Part shown: one piece after another, positions 1-7,358 of the stretch
Layout: each line of letters begins with the position of its first letter
Position numbering within the stretch: the stretch's first letter is position 1
Source: DATKSS01 sp049582065
GTDB taxonomy: Bacteria; Chloroflexota; Dormibacteria; Dormibacterales; Dormibacteraceae
Length of the DNA: 33,112 nucleotides
Direction: 5' to 3'
Assembly: GCA_049582065.1 (NCBI GenBank)
Contig: JBAUTF010000371.1
Span: 1 to 33,112, forward strand
Notes under the pieces: model-generated
Seen by the model: the letters and a program-made list of their open reading frames with translations, nothing else
What the model was told of the DNA's origin: nothing
The model's database searches: none
Position numbers and translations under genes: made by a program

Positions 1-15
1 GCGCGATGTAGATGA

Positions 16-43
16 CTCGGAGAATGTATCGGCCGTCTCCGAG
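16..43. repeat. Perfect inverted repeat (8-bp arms)
   Basis: CTCGGAGA (16-23) and TCTCCGAG (36-43) form a perfect 8-bp stem with a 12-nt loop, 33 nt downstream of the recombinase stop. It could be a terminator hairpin or a protein-binding site of the mobile element. There is no clear T-run, so a Rho-independent terminator is not established. Confidence 0.35.
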
Positions 44-60
44 CTTCCTAGGCCTCTACA

Positions 61-73
61 GGCCCATCGGGCC
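61..73 (-). terminator. Short GC hairpin just after the recombinase stop
   Basis: GGCCC-ATC-GGGCC is a perfect 5-bp stem with a 3-nt loop only 3 nt past the recombinase stop codon on the minus strand. The position suits transcription termination. No U-tract follows, so the role is inferred from position alone. Confidence 0.3.
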
Positions 74-76
74 TCG

Positions 77-1498
77 TTAGCGCTTCGCGATCTGCACTCG
101 CTTCGAGTCGAACACATGCCGTCCCCGCACAGCGGTCGGCATGATGCGCACCTTGCCCAACATCGTTCCGATGACTGCGCGCTGCTGATCCTGGGTCAGT
201 GTCGGCCATGCCGTGCGTAGCGCGCCAGGCCTCGACGCGAAGGGCGCCAGCACCGAGGTCGAGGATGCGCTCGCGAGCTGCTTCTGTAGCGCGTCCTTCT
301 CGCTCCTAATCTTCGCGTCCGCCGAGGCGAAGCCGGGACCACTGATCGCGCCGTCGGCAAACATCGTGCCCAGTTCGGCGAGGCGATGGTCGAGCGTCTC
401 CATGCGCGCGAACAGCTTGGTGCCATCAACCGCGTCCTTCGATTGCGCTCGGATGAGCTTCGCCAACTCACCGGTGTCGGCACGCTGTAGCGTCGCCTCG
501 GTCAGGAACGTCTCGAGGAATTTGGCATTGACGGACACGCCGCCGCACGCGTTCGGGATCTCCGGTCGCTTGTGCGGGCATCGATAGAACTCCATGTTGT
601 GATCCTTGGCGTGAGTCATCGGCGTGCCGCAGGTGCCGCACACGACCAGCCGCGTGAGCAACGAGCGACGCTTCGGTATCCCGGTCGTGGCTCGACTGCG
701 CGATGCCAGCAACGCCATCAGCGCTTGGAAGCGATCCGGTTCGATGATCGCGGGCCACTGCGCCTTGCCGATGTCCGTGCGCTGGTACGAGCCTTTCCGC
801 TTGAGGTCGTGCGTCATCCGGCCAGCATGCCTCGGGTTGGACACGGTGCGCCGTATCGAGTCAGCCGCCCACAGCGAGTCGGGGTGTAGCGTGCGCTTCA
901 AGCCTTTCTCATTCCACAACCGAGCGATGTCCTTGAGCGACTGCCCGGCGAACAGCAGCTCGACCGCACGAACGATCTCCTTCGCTTCCTTCGGTTCGGG
1001 CGTCATGCCGTCCTTCTTCCAACCGAACGCGCGAGGACCGCCGTGCGGTTTGCCCTGCTCGCGCTTCTGCTGCTGCGCTCGCCTGACGCGCTCGCCCTTG
1101 TGACTCGACTCGTGCTGCGCGGTGCTCACGAAATGCTGTGCCATCATCACCCCATCGGCGGTCGTGAGGTCGAGCCTCATGCCGCTGACCGGGTCAATGA
1201 TGACGCCGCGACCGTCACGGGCGAGATCGGTGAGCTCGCTCAGCTCGCCCATCTGACGGTAAAGGCGGTCGATGTGCCAGACGACGATGCGGTCGACGTT
1301 GCCGGCCTTCACCTCGCCGAGCAAGCGCCTGTACTCGGGACGACCGCCGCCCCGCGTCCACGCTGACTTGTTGTTGTCCTCGAACACGAGCGCGGGACCT
1401 TCGACCTTGCGACGGCAATCCTCCAGCTGACGATCGACGGCCTGGTGGTCGTCGTGACGATCGGACGAGAGTCGAACGTAGATTGCTGTGTTCATCAT
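77..1498 (-). CDS. Large serine recombinase (phage-type integrase)
   Basis: This 473-aa protein catalyses site-specific recombination through a 5'-phosphoserine intermediate, as large serine integrases do. The N-terminal resolvase domain (about 4-150) has YVRLSSDR with the nucleophile at Ser11, and the arginine-bearing segment HIDRLYRQMGEL. A recombinase domain follows (GPRAFGWKKDG onward), then a zinc ribbon with CGTCG and a second cysteine pair (YRCPH, ACGG), then a coiled-coil-like C-terminal part. No catalytic feature is visibly missing. The frame is open further upstream, but I chose the ATG at 1498 because a TATGAT hexamer lies 6 nt before it; the next codon is also ATG. The gene runs outward to the presumed element edge and abuts a truncated virB4-like gene, the usual place for an integrase beside its attachment site. 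What it mobilises lies left of the window. Confidence 0.93.
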   Translation of the reverse strand: MMNTAIYVRLSSDRHDDHQAVDRQLEDCRRKVEGPALVFEDNNKSAWTRGGGRPEYRRLLGEVKAGNVDRIVVWHIDRLYRQMGELSELTDLARDGRGVIIDPVSGMRLDLTTADGVMMAQHFVSTAQHESSHKGERVRRAQQQKREQGKPHGGPRAFGWKKDGMTPEPKEAKEIVRAVELLFAGQSLKDIARLWNEKGLKRTLHPDSLWAADSIRRTVSNPRHAGRMTHDLKRKGSYQRTDIGKAQWPAIIEPDRFQALMALLASRSRATTGIPKRRSLLTRLVVCGTCGTPMTHAKDHNMEFYRCPHKRPEIPNACGGVSVNAKFLETFLTEATLQRADTGELAKLIRAQSKDAVDGTKLFARMETLDHRLAELGTMFADGAISGPGFASADAKIRSEKDALQKQLASASSTSVLAPFASRPGALRTAWPTLTQDQQRAVIGTMLGKVRIMPTAVRGRHVFDSKRVQIAKR

Positions 1499-1504
1499 GT
1501 GTGC

Positions 1505-1510
1505 ATCATA
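1505..1510 (-). promoter_or_regulatory. -10 element for the recombinase gene
   Basis: TATGAT on the minus strand ends 6 nt before the ATG at 1498, giving a leaderless or nearly leaderless transcript. No good -35 is seen. The element lies at the junction with the virB4-like remnant, so integration may have built or altered this promoter. Confidence 0.5.
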
Positions 1511-1807
1511 ACGCGCTTCGCGTTCGCGACGCAGAACCCCGGCGACCTCTTGAGCTCGGACCAGGGCTCCGTCGTGGCAACCAACCCGGCAGCGCTCTTT
1601 CTCGGCGCGCAGCGCCCGGGAGAGGCGGCCAAGCTGGAGGCCGCATTCCATCTCAGCCGCAAGCAAAGGGGCTTTTTGGAGTCCGCTCGGCGTGGAGACT
1701 TTCTCGTGGCCGCCGGCAGCGACCGTCTCGCCGTCACGGTGCAGGCCCCGCCCTGGCAGGAGGAGGCAATGCGCCTTGCGCGAGCCGCGCCGCGACCCCC
1801 GCCCTGA
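1508..1807 (+). pseudogene. 3' remnant of a VirB4/TraC-like conjugation ATPase gene
   Basis: The plus-strand frame reads about 99 residues that resemble the C-terminus of VirB4/TraC-type ATPases of type IV secretion systems: FAFATQNPGDLLSSD (the Q-motif region near the end of the ATPase core), then AAFHLSRKQRGFLESARRG and GDFLVAAGSDRLAVTV. VirB4 proteins are usually 600-850 aa, so nearly all of the protein, including both Walker motifs, is absent. The similarity stops within about 10 bp of the recombinase start on the opposite strand. The frame continues upstream through the recombinase gene but there loses similarity. I infer that the element integrated into this gene and that the 5' part lies beyond the element's other end, outside the window. 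Family assignment is from remembered motifs, not a search. Confidence 0.65.
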
Positions 1808-1826
1808 CTTGTAGGCTTAATCGAGA

Positions 1827-2417
1827 ATGCCTCGAGTCCTCCATTACCGCTTGCACGGCCTTCCCGAGCACCGCCTCGAGCGAGTCCACGAACAGTTCGA
1901 GGCGCTCGGCAGGGCCCGCGCCTGGCGCTGTGGCGAGCCCTGGATCGCCAGCTTGCAGTCTCGGGGGCTGTTCGAGATGGAGTTTTTCCGCCACCTCAAG
2001 ACGGAGGAGAGCTCCGACTTGAGCGGCGCCGGCTTCGTGAAGATGGCCGGGGACGAGACCGACGCCTTGATCATCACGATCTTCATGCGCGATCTGAGCG
2101 CTGAGTACGGGATCCGGGCCACGATGAAGGATGAGGACCATCCGCTCGCCAAGCTCCGGCGCCTCGAGTTCGACTCGGGGAGGCTGCCGAACGGGCAATC
2201 CCTCGAGGATGTGCTCGCCAAGCGGCCGGTGATCAAGAAAGTCGAGGGGGAGCGGATCTTCTTCTATCCGCCGACGTTCCGGCTCCACTCGCAGAGCCCG
2301 CCTAGCCCCGAGTGGGCCTACGCGCTGTGCGGCATCCGGGCTTACGCCCCGACCTTGCTCGAGGCGGAGCACGAGGCGCTGAAGATCCTGAGAGGCTTCG
2401 GTCATCTTGGCGCCTGA
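1827..2417 (+). CDS. Hypothetical protein, no recognised family
   Basis: This is a 196-aa soluble protein with mixed charge and no signal peptide or membrane segment. I do not recognise a family. The N-terminus (MPRVLHYRLHGLPEHRLERV) and a stretch about a disposition to metabolise lipids cannot be linked to a known motif; there is no nucleotide-binding or catalytic signature that I can see. A TAGGCT hexamer ends 9 nt before the ATG and there is no SD, so a short-leader transcript is possible. Its stop overlaps the TTG start of the downstream lipase-like hydrolase by 11 bp, so the two are probably translationally coupled and may act in one process. Confidence 0.75.
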   Translation: MPRVLHYRLHGLPEHRLERVHEQFEALGRARAWRCGEPWIASLQSRGLFEMEFFRHLKTEESSDLSGAGFVKMAGDETDALIITIFMRDLSAEYGIRATMKDEDHPLAKLRRLEFDSGRLPNGQSLEDVLAKRPVIKKVEGERIFFYPPTFRLHSQSPPSPEWAYALCGIRAYAPTLLEAEHEALKILRGFGHLGA

Positions 2418-3243
2418 AGGCGCGACCGCCGGCGCCGACTTCCTCTCGTCCGCTGACGGCACCCGGCTTGCGTACCGCAGCTGGCCGGTCACGGGCGCCA
2501 CGATCACCTTCGCGGTCATGCACGGCCTGGGCGAGCACTCAGGTCGCTATGAGCGCTTCGCGCGGGGCATGGCCAAGTTCCAGATGGGGACTTATGCGGT
2601 CGACCTTCGAGGCCACGGCCAGAGCCAGGGCCAGCGCGGGCATATCGACTCGTGGTCGCAGTGGGTCGACGACACCGCGGCGTTCGTGAGGCACGTGCAG
2701 GAGTTGGTGCCGGGCGAGGTCGTGCCGCTGGGCCACTCGTTTGGAGGCGCGATTCTCTTGAGCACGGTGCTGGCGGGCAAGGTGCCGCACAGCACGCGTT
2801 TCGTGCTCTCGAGCCCCGCGCTGCGTCTCAAGGTCGCGGTGCCGGGATGGAAGATGAGCCTCGGTCAGGTCGCGTCCCGCCTGGCGCCTCGCCTGTCGAT
2901 GAGCAACGAGGTCGATCCCGGCACGGTCTCGCGCATTCCTGAGGTCGTCGAGGCCTACCGCACCGACCCGCTGGTGCACAGCAAGATCTCGAGCCGCACC
3001 TACACTGAGCTGCTGCGCGCGCAGCAGGAGATCTTCGCTCGCGCCGGCGAGATCAAGGTTCCGTTCCTGATCCTCGCCGGAACCGACGATAAGCTCATCG
3101 ACCCCCAGGGCAGCGTCGCGCTCCACGAAAAGACGCGCGAAATGAGCGAGCTGCGCTTGCTCGAGGGCAGATACCATGAGCCATTCAACGACCGCGACGA
3201 CCAGGAGGTCTTCTTGACGATCGCCGATTGGCTGCGCAAGTGA
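2407..3243 (+). CDS. Alpha/beta hydrolase, monoacylglycerol-lipase-like
   Basis: The 278-aa product is a serine hydrolase of the Hydrolase_4 (serine aminopeptidase S33) group, which includes monoacylglycerol lipases and lysophospholipases. Visible features are the oxyanion-loop segment VMHGLGEHSGRY (37-48), DLRGHGQSQGQRGHI (66-80), the nucleophile elbow GHSFGG with Ser111, the acid in GTDDKLIDP and the late His in RYHEPFND. There is no signal peptide, so it acts in the cytoplasm or at the inner membrane face. The start is the TTG at 2407, inside the end of the preceding gene; no later start keeps the whole first strand. The likely substrate is a monoacylglycerol or similar ester, from family knowledge only. 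Confidence 0.85.
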   Translation: MAPEGATAGADFLSSADGTRLAYRSWPVTGATITFAVMHGLGEHSGRYERFARGMAKFQMGTYAVDLRGHGQSQGQRGHIDSWSQWVDDTAAFVRHVQELVPGEVVPLGHSFGGAILLSTVLAGKVPHSTRFVLSSPALRLKVAVPGWKMSLGQVASRLAPRLSMSNEVDPGTVSRIPEVVEAYRTDPLVHSKISSRTYTELLRAQQEIFARAGEIKVPFLILAGTDDKLIDPQGSVALHEKTREMSELRLLEGRYHEPFNDRDDQEVFLTIADWLRK

Positions 3244-3260
3244 TCCTGCTTTTCCCGGTG

Positions 3261-3542
3261 ATGGCATCGCGTCTCAACCTCGACCCGGGGTCTTGGTTGT
3301 CGTGGATCGTGGTCGGTCTGATCGCCGGAGCCATCGCGGCTCGCGTCGTCGCCGGTCGCGGCTTTGGCTGCATCGCGGACATCGTGGTCGGCGTGGCCGG
3401 CGCCATCATCGGCGGCTTCCTGCTCGGCGCCCTGTTCGGCGCCAATGGGACCGTCGGCTTCTGGGGCAGCATCGTCGTCGCGTTCATCGGTGCCGCCGTG
3501 CTGCTGGCGGCACTGAAGCTGCTATCCGGCGGCCGCCTCTGA
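3261..3542 (+). CDS. Small membrane protein, GlsB/YeaQ/YmgE family
   Basis: This 93-aa protein belongs to the transglycosylase-associated protein family (Pfam PF04226, GlsB/YeaQ/YmgE), small stress-linked inner-membrane proteins without a proven activity. Three hydrophobic helices are visible: WLSWIVVGLIAGAIAARVV, ADIVVGVAGAIIGGFLLGAL and GSIVVAFIGAAVLLAALKLL, with the family's glycine-rich GVAGAIIGG. I placed the start at the ATG at 3261, 17 bp after the lipase stop; a GTG lies one codon before it and the frame is open to 3228. The last 21 bp overlap tail-to-tail with the hydrolase gene on the other strand. Confidence 0.85.
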   Translation: MASRLNLDPGSWLSWIVVGLIAGAIAARVVAGRGFGCIADIVVGVAGAIIGGFLLGALFGANGTVGFWGSIVVAFIGAAVLLAALKLLSGGRL

Positions 3543-4412
3543 CCTGGCGGCGGCCAGGCGCGCGATCTCTTCGATCTCGGCGGCGACCTCGGCCGCCATG
3601 TAGAGCGGGATGTCGTGTGGCGTGTCGAACCACTTGACCTGGACTCCCGGCGCGATCTCGCCCAGCCGGCTCACCGCGCTGTCCGCCGACCTGAAGGTCC
3701 GGGCGAAGCTGCGCAGCGCGAGCAGCGCCGCGGCCGGGGCGTCGATGGCCGGCCAAAGCACGTCGGGCTGCGATTCGTAAAGGCCTTTGAGGAGCTCGAG
3801 CCGAACCGGACCGGTCAAGGTCAGGACCAGCTCGTCGCCATCTTCGACGATCCTCGCCCTGACGAACGCCTCGAGATCGTCATTCCACGCACCTTCGAAA
3901 TCACTCTTAGAGGCAGTCACCGCATCGGCGAAGGTGGCGAAACGGGGCAGCTGCGGCTGCATGATTCGCTTCGCGTCTTCCCAGCTGAACAGGTTCGCCG
4001 CGCTCTGCACCGGACCGTCGATGAAAACGAGCCCCGACGCCAGGCCCGGTCGCGTGCCGGCCAGCTCGAGCGCCACCGTCGCGCCCCACGAATGGCCTGC
4101 GACAACGGGTGGTTCGAGCCCGAGCCGAGAGATGAGAAACGCCGCGTCCTCGACCAGCGCATCCATGGCATAGCCGTCCGGCAGCTTCGGCGCGCGAGGC
4201 GGGCGACCCGTTAGCCCATGCCCGCGCTGGTCGAGCGCGACCATGCGCCGCCCGGTGATGTGGCGCGCCACGCGGTCCCAGTACCGGGCGTTGGAGCTGA
4301 GCCCGTGCAGAAACAGGATCGGAGGCGCGCCCGGTTCTGACTCCGGCGCCCAGTCGAGGTAGTGGAGGCTTACGCCATCCCTCTCGAGCCACCCGTCCTT
4401 GGGATCGCGCAC
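3522..4412 (-). CDS. Alpha/beta hydrolase fold protein
   Basis: This 296-aa protein is a typical alpha/beta hydrolase (Abhydrolase_1/6). It has LFLHGLSSNARYWDRV for the oxyanion region (33-48), LDQRGHGLTGRP (60-71), the nucleophile elbow VAGHSWGAT with Ser108, and a late His in WFDTPHDIPLY. The acid residue is not obvious where expected: that region reads ALLALRSFARTFRSAD. The GTG at 4412 lies 10 bp after the stop of the drug-exporter gene, so it is the third gene of the padR-exporter-hydrolase unit. Inference: it may modify or degrade a compound the exporter handles; the sequence does not reveal the substrate. Confidence 0.85.
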   Translation of the reverse strand: MRDPKDGWLERDGVSLHYLDWAPESEPGAPPILFLHGLSSNARYWDRVARHITGRRMVALDQRGHGLTGRPPRAPKLPDGYAMDALVEDAAFLISRLGLEPPVVAGHSWGATVALELAGTRPGLASGLVFIDGPVQSAANLFSWEDAKRIMQPQLPRFATFADAVTASKSDFEGAWNDDLEAFVRARIVEDGDELVLTLTGPVRLELLKGLYESQPDVLWPAIDAPAAALLALRSFARTFRSADSAVSRLGEIAPGVQVKWFDTPHDIPLYMAAEVAAEIEEIARLAAARSEAAAG

Positions 4413-4422
4413 GACGGAAAGC

Positions 4423-6048
4423 CTAGCCCGCGGCGGCCTTGACCTCTTCCCGAGGCGCCCGCTCCGCGGCGACGTCGCGTGGCCTGCGCCTGATCAGAAG
4501 TGTCGTCGCCGCCGTGAAGGCGAGAAACGCGACCGGGAGGACGAACGTCGATTTCATGGCGTCGATGTACGCGCTCACGAACACGTCGTGGGCCAGGACG
4601 GTCAGCTGGTGCACGGCGGCGGGAGGGATGTTGGCCGGCAGCTTCGCGCCGTTCTCGCCGGTGCCGATCTCGAAACCGTTCGAGGCCACGGAGCTGAACG
4701 CGGCGATGAACTGCGAGCGAAATGCCGCCGGCAGCGCTCCGGCGTGGCTGACCGCCTGGTCGTGAAGGCTGATGGCGAGCCGGTTCTGCAGGATCGCGCC
4801 GATCACGGAGCTGCCGATCGCGGCGCCGAGCTGGCGAATCGTGTTGAGGACGCCAGAAGCCGCTCCCGCGACGCGAGGCGAGATGTTGCGCATCGCGACC
4901 GTCGTCATGGGCGCGAACGTCATGCCCATCCCGGCGCCGGCGATGATCGTGGGAAGCAGGAAGTTGATCCAGGTCGAGTCCGGCCCGGCCACGAAGGCCA
5001 TGCTGGCCATGCCGATCGTGAACAGCGAGATGCCGGTCATCAGGATGTACTTGCCGCCGATTCGGTCGGAGAAGCGCCCGGCGAAGGGCGCGACCAACAT
5101 CGAGGTCAGCGACATCGGAGCGATGGTCAGACCGGCCGTCAGGGCTGAGAATCCGCGCACCGACTGCAGGTAGATCGTGATGGGCAGGAACATGCTGAGC
5201 ATGCCGAAGCTGATCGCGGCTGCGATCCAGTTCGCGACCGCGAAGTTGCGGTCCTCGAAAAGCGAAAGCGGGACCAACGGCTGCGTCTGGAATCGCTCCC
5301 AGAAGATGAAGAGGACGATCAGGAACGCTCCCACGCCCAGGATCTCTGGGATCGTGATGACCGTCGACGTGATCTGACCCCAGTTGTAGCGCTGGCCTTC
5401 GATGAGGCCGAAGACGATGCCGAACAGCCCGCCCGACGCGAGCGCGACTCCGACCAGGTCCCAACCCTGGCGGCGGCCCGGACGGAGGTCCGGGATGATC
5501 GCGAAGGTCGCGATCAGGGCCCCGATGCCGATGGGGACGTTGATAAAGAAGATCCAGCGCCAGTTGATGTAGGTGATGATCGCGCCGCCGATCGTCGGCC
5601 CGGCGATGGTCGCCAGGCCGGCCACGCCGCCCCAGACGCCGAAGGCCGCTCCGCGCCGCTCCGGCGGGAAGATCGATGTCAGGATCGCCAGCGTCTGAGG
5701 CGTCAACAGCGCGCCGCCGACTCCCTGCAGGATTCGCGCCGCGATCAGCTCATTGACGGTCTGGGAGATTCCGCACAAAGCGGAGGCCAGCGTGAACACG
5801 AAAAGGCCGATTGCAAAAAGGGTGCGCTGGCCGAACAGGTCGCCCAACCGGCCGGCCGTGATCAAAAGGACCGCGTAAACCAGGATGTAGGCGTTCAGCA
5901 CCCACAGGATCTGGTCGAGCGTCGTGCTCAGGCCCGTGCTCATGGCCGGGATGGCCACGTTCACGATCGTCGTGTCCAGCAGGATCATGAAGAATCCCGT
6001 GGTCAAAACCAACAGGACGAGCCACGGGTTAGTGCGCGCTTGTGCCAT
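4423..6048 (-). CDS. MFS drug exporter, DHA2 (EmrB/QacA) family
   Basis: This 541-aa inner-membrane protein fits the DHA2 family of proton-coupled multidrug exporters, which have 14 helices. Helix 1 carries the family hallmark LLDTTIVNVAIPAM, the motif A loop reads GRLGDLFGQRTLF, and motif C of helix 5 is seen around GLATIAGPTIGGAI; these define efflux rather than uptake members. A strong SD, GAGGAG (complement of 6053-6060), precedes the ATG. The start lies inside the end of the padR gene (20 bp overlap), so the exporter is co-transcribed and translationally coupled with its likely repressor. The inferred regulation is derepression when a PadR ligand, possibly the exported compound, appears. 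Confidence 0.92.
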   Translation of the reverse strand: MAQARTNPWLVLLVLTTGFFMILLDTTIVNVAIPAMSTGLSTTLDQILWVLNAYILVYAVLLITAGRLGDLFGQRTLFAIGLFVFTLASALCGISQTVNELIAARILQGVGGALLTPQTLAILTSIFPPERRGAAFGVWGGVAGLATIAGPTIGGAIITYINWRWIFFINVPIGIGALIATFAIIPDLRPGRRQGWDLVGVALASGGLFGIVFGLIEGQRYNWGQITSTVITIPEILGVGAFLIVLFIFWERFQTQPLVPLSLFEDRNFAVANWIAAAISFGMLSMFLPITIYLQSVRGFSALTAGLTIAPMSLTSMLVAPFAGRFSDRIGGKYILMTGISLFTIGMASMAFVAGPDSTWINFLLPTIIAGAGMGMTFAPMTTVAMRNISPRVAGAASGVLNTIRQLGAAIGSSVIGAILQNRLAISLHDQAVSHAGALPAAFRSQFIAAFSSVASNGFEIGTGENGAKLPANIPPAAVHQLTVLAHDVFVSAYIDAMKSTFVLPVAFLAFTAATTLLIRRRPRDVAAERAPREEVKAAAG

Positions 6049-6655
6049 GCCTTCTCCTCAACCGTTCAGCGCCGGCTTCGATTCCGGCGTTCCACTCCAG
6101 CCTGCCGTCAGTGATCTCGCTTTCCAGCTTTTGGACCCACGCCCGCTCGGTGTCGAGCATCGCGATCTTGTGCTCGAGCTCGATGATCGAGAGCCGCGTG
6201 ACGCCTTCCGTCCGCAGCTCGCCCATGATGCGCGTGAGCTTGTCGATGGCCGCGCCGAGCGCCTCCGCCCGGAGCTTCAGCTGGGCGGCCGCCGCAGGGG
6301 CCTCCAGGTGGTGCATGAACATCAGGCCGGCTGCGAAATGCGGGTAGTCGCGCTTGGGCCGGGCCAGGATCTCGCCGACCACCCGCACCAGCAGCTCGCG
6401 ACCGGAATCGGTCAGCCGGTAGATGGTCCGCTCAGGGCGCCGTCCCTCCTTCTCCCGCTCGACCGGCGCGATCCGGCCGTCGCGCTCGAGCACGTCGACT
6501 GTGTGGTACAGGGAGCCGAAGTTGAGCCGGATGAACTCGTCGTGATGGCGGTCCCGCATCGTCGCCGCAAGCTCGTAAGGGTGCATCGGCCGCTCGTCGA
6601 GGAGCTCGAGGATGGAGAGCGCCAGGGGCGAGACGTCGGGGGCTATCTCGGACAT
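6029..6655 (-). CDS. PadR-family transcriptional regulator
   Basis: The 208-aa protein has the PadR layout: an N-terminal winged helix (about 10-90) with LALSILELLDERPMHPYEL, LNFGSLYHTVDVLERDGRI and the wing ERTIYRLTDSG, then a helical C-terminal dimerisation domain of Vir_act_alpha_C type (about 100-190). PadR proteins are usually repressors that lose DNA binding on contact with small hydrophobic molecules. The gene is first in a unit with the DHA2 exporter and hydrolase. The start codon lies at the edge of a perfect AT-rich palindrome that also covers the promoter -10, suggesting autorepression. No SD precedes the ATG; the likely transcript start is only about 7 nt upstream. Confidence 0.92.
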   Translation of the reverse strand: MSEIAPDVSPLALSILELLDERPMHPYELAATMRDRHHDEFIRLNFGSLYHTVDVLERDGRIAPVEREKEGRRPERTIYRLTDSGRELLVRVVGEILARPKRDYPHFAAGLMFMHHLEAPAAAAQLKLRAEALGAAIDKLTRIMGELRTEGVTRLSIIELEHKIAMLDTERAWVQKLESEITDGRLEWNAGIEAGAERLRRRHGTSAH

Positions 6656-6698
6656 ATATTCTATGTGGAATATACGAGGGGAATATATCCGCCGTCAA
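6655..6698 (-). promoter_or_regulatory. padR promoter with overlapping palindromic operator
   Basis: On the minus strand a -35 TTGACG (6693-6698) is separated by 18 bp from a -10 TATATT (6669-6674). A perfect inverted repeat, TATATTC - 6 nt - GAATATA (6655-6674), covers the -10 and the first base of the start codon; another GAATATA half-site lies at 6681-6687 in the spacer. This AT-rich block stands out in GC-rich DNA. A dimeric repressor bound here would block RNA polymerase, and PadR, encoded directly downstream, is the obvious candidate. Confidence 0.7.
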
Positions 6699-6737
6699 GT
6701 CGCTGCTTGACCGGATCGCCCGCAGATGGGTCCGGGG

Positions 6738-7298
6738 CTAGTCCTCCACCTCCGCCTCCAGCCCGCCGTTTTCAAGCGTCTCGGGCTCGACGCCCATCGC
6801 TTTCTCGTACCAGGCGACGTCCCAGTAGCGGTCGAACTTGCGGCCTTGCTCGGTGAAGTGAGCGACGCGCTTGAAGCCGAACCGCTCGTGCAGGGCGATC
6901 GAGGCCGGGTTGGGCAGCGCGATCCCTGCGTAGGCGCGGTGGATGTCCTCGTGTTCGAGTGATTTGAAGAGCGCCGCGTAGAGCTTGGACCCCGCGCCGC
7001 GGCCGACCGCTTCGGGCGCGAGGTAGATGCTGGTCTCGACTGAAGTGTCGTAGCCGTGTTTCGGCCGGTAGCGCCCGCTGCTCGCGAAGCCGATTATGCG
7101 GTCATCGGACATCCCGACGAGGACGCGGTGACGGCCGTGGTCGGCGTAGTGGGTGAACCACTCGGCGCGCGTCTCCATCGTCATCGGCTCCAGCTCGAAG
7201 TTGTAATGCGTCTCCTTGATGTACTGGTTCGCGATGTCGTTGATCCGCTCGAGGTCCTCGAGGGTCGCGGCCCTGACGTCGACGCGGGAGGTGATCAC
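6738..7298 (-). CDS. GNAT acetyltransferase, phosphinothricin-acetyltransferase-like
   Basis: This 186-aa enzyme of the GNAT fold transfers acetyl from acetyl-CoA to an amine. It resembles the PAT/Bar-like subfamily: N-terminal VRAATLEDLERINDIANQYI, then THYNFELEPMTMETRAEWF (typical of that group), the acetyl-CoA loop APEAVGRGAGSKLY, and the C-terminal NPASIALHERFGFKRV. The substrate cannot be deduced; family members act on phosphinothricin, methionine derivatives or other small amines. The frame is open to 7814, but the GTG at 7298 removes non-homologous sequence and has TAAACT 7 nt upstream. The C-terminus has an acidic tail. It is divergent from folB with 60 bp between starts. Confidence 0.85.
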   Translation of the reverse strand: MITSRVDVRAATLEDLERINDIANQYIKETHYNFELEPMTMETRAEWFTHYADHGRHRVLVGMSDDRIIGFASSGRYRPKHGYDTSVETSIYLAPEAVGRGAGSKLYAALFKSLEHEDIHRAYAGIALPNPASIALHERFGFKRVAHFTEQGRKFDRYWDVAWYEKAMGVEPETLENGGLEAEVED

Positions 7299-7305
7299 GC
7301 CTGTC

Positions 7306-7311
7306 AGTTTA
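7306..7311 (-). promoter_or_regulatory. -10 element for the GNAT gene at 7298
   Basis: TAAACT (TANNNT type) ends 7 nt before the GTG start and there is no SD, so leaderless transcription is likely. Confidence 0.5.
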
Positions 7312-7346
7312 TTAATCCCGCCAAAGCCGCCGGTTGGGCGTAGGCC

Positions 7347-7352
7347 GACAAT
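7347..7352 (+). promoter_or_regulatory. -10 element for folB
   Basis: GACAAT (four matches to TATAAT) ends 6 nt before the folB GTG. The same hexamer is found at the same distance before comB and 7 nt before folD, which supports a shared promoter type and leaderless mRNA. Confidence 0.5.
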
Positions 7353-7358
7353 TGAACG

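Noticed and set aside
1..76. tRNA gene as integration target at the left edge
   Set aside because: No cloverleaf or tRNA 3' end could be found; the sequence shows only short inverted repeats.
4370..5464. Long minus-strand frames within the drug-exporter gene and other long Arg/Gly/Pro-rich frames across the window
   Set aside because: They are shadow frames of GC-rich genes: biased composition, no motifs, and they overlap well-supported proteins.
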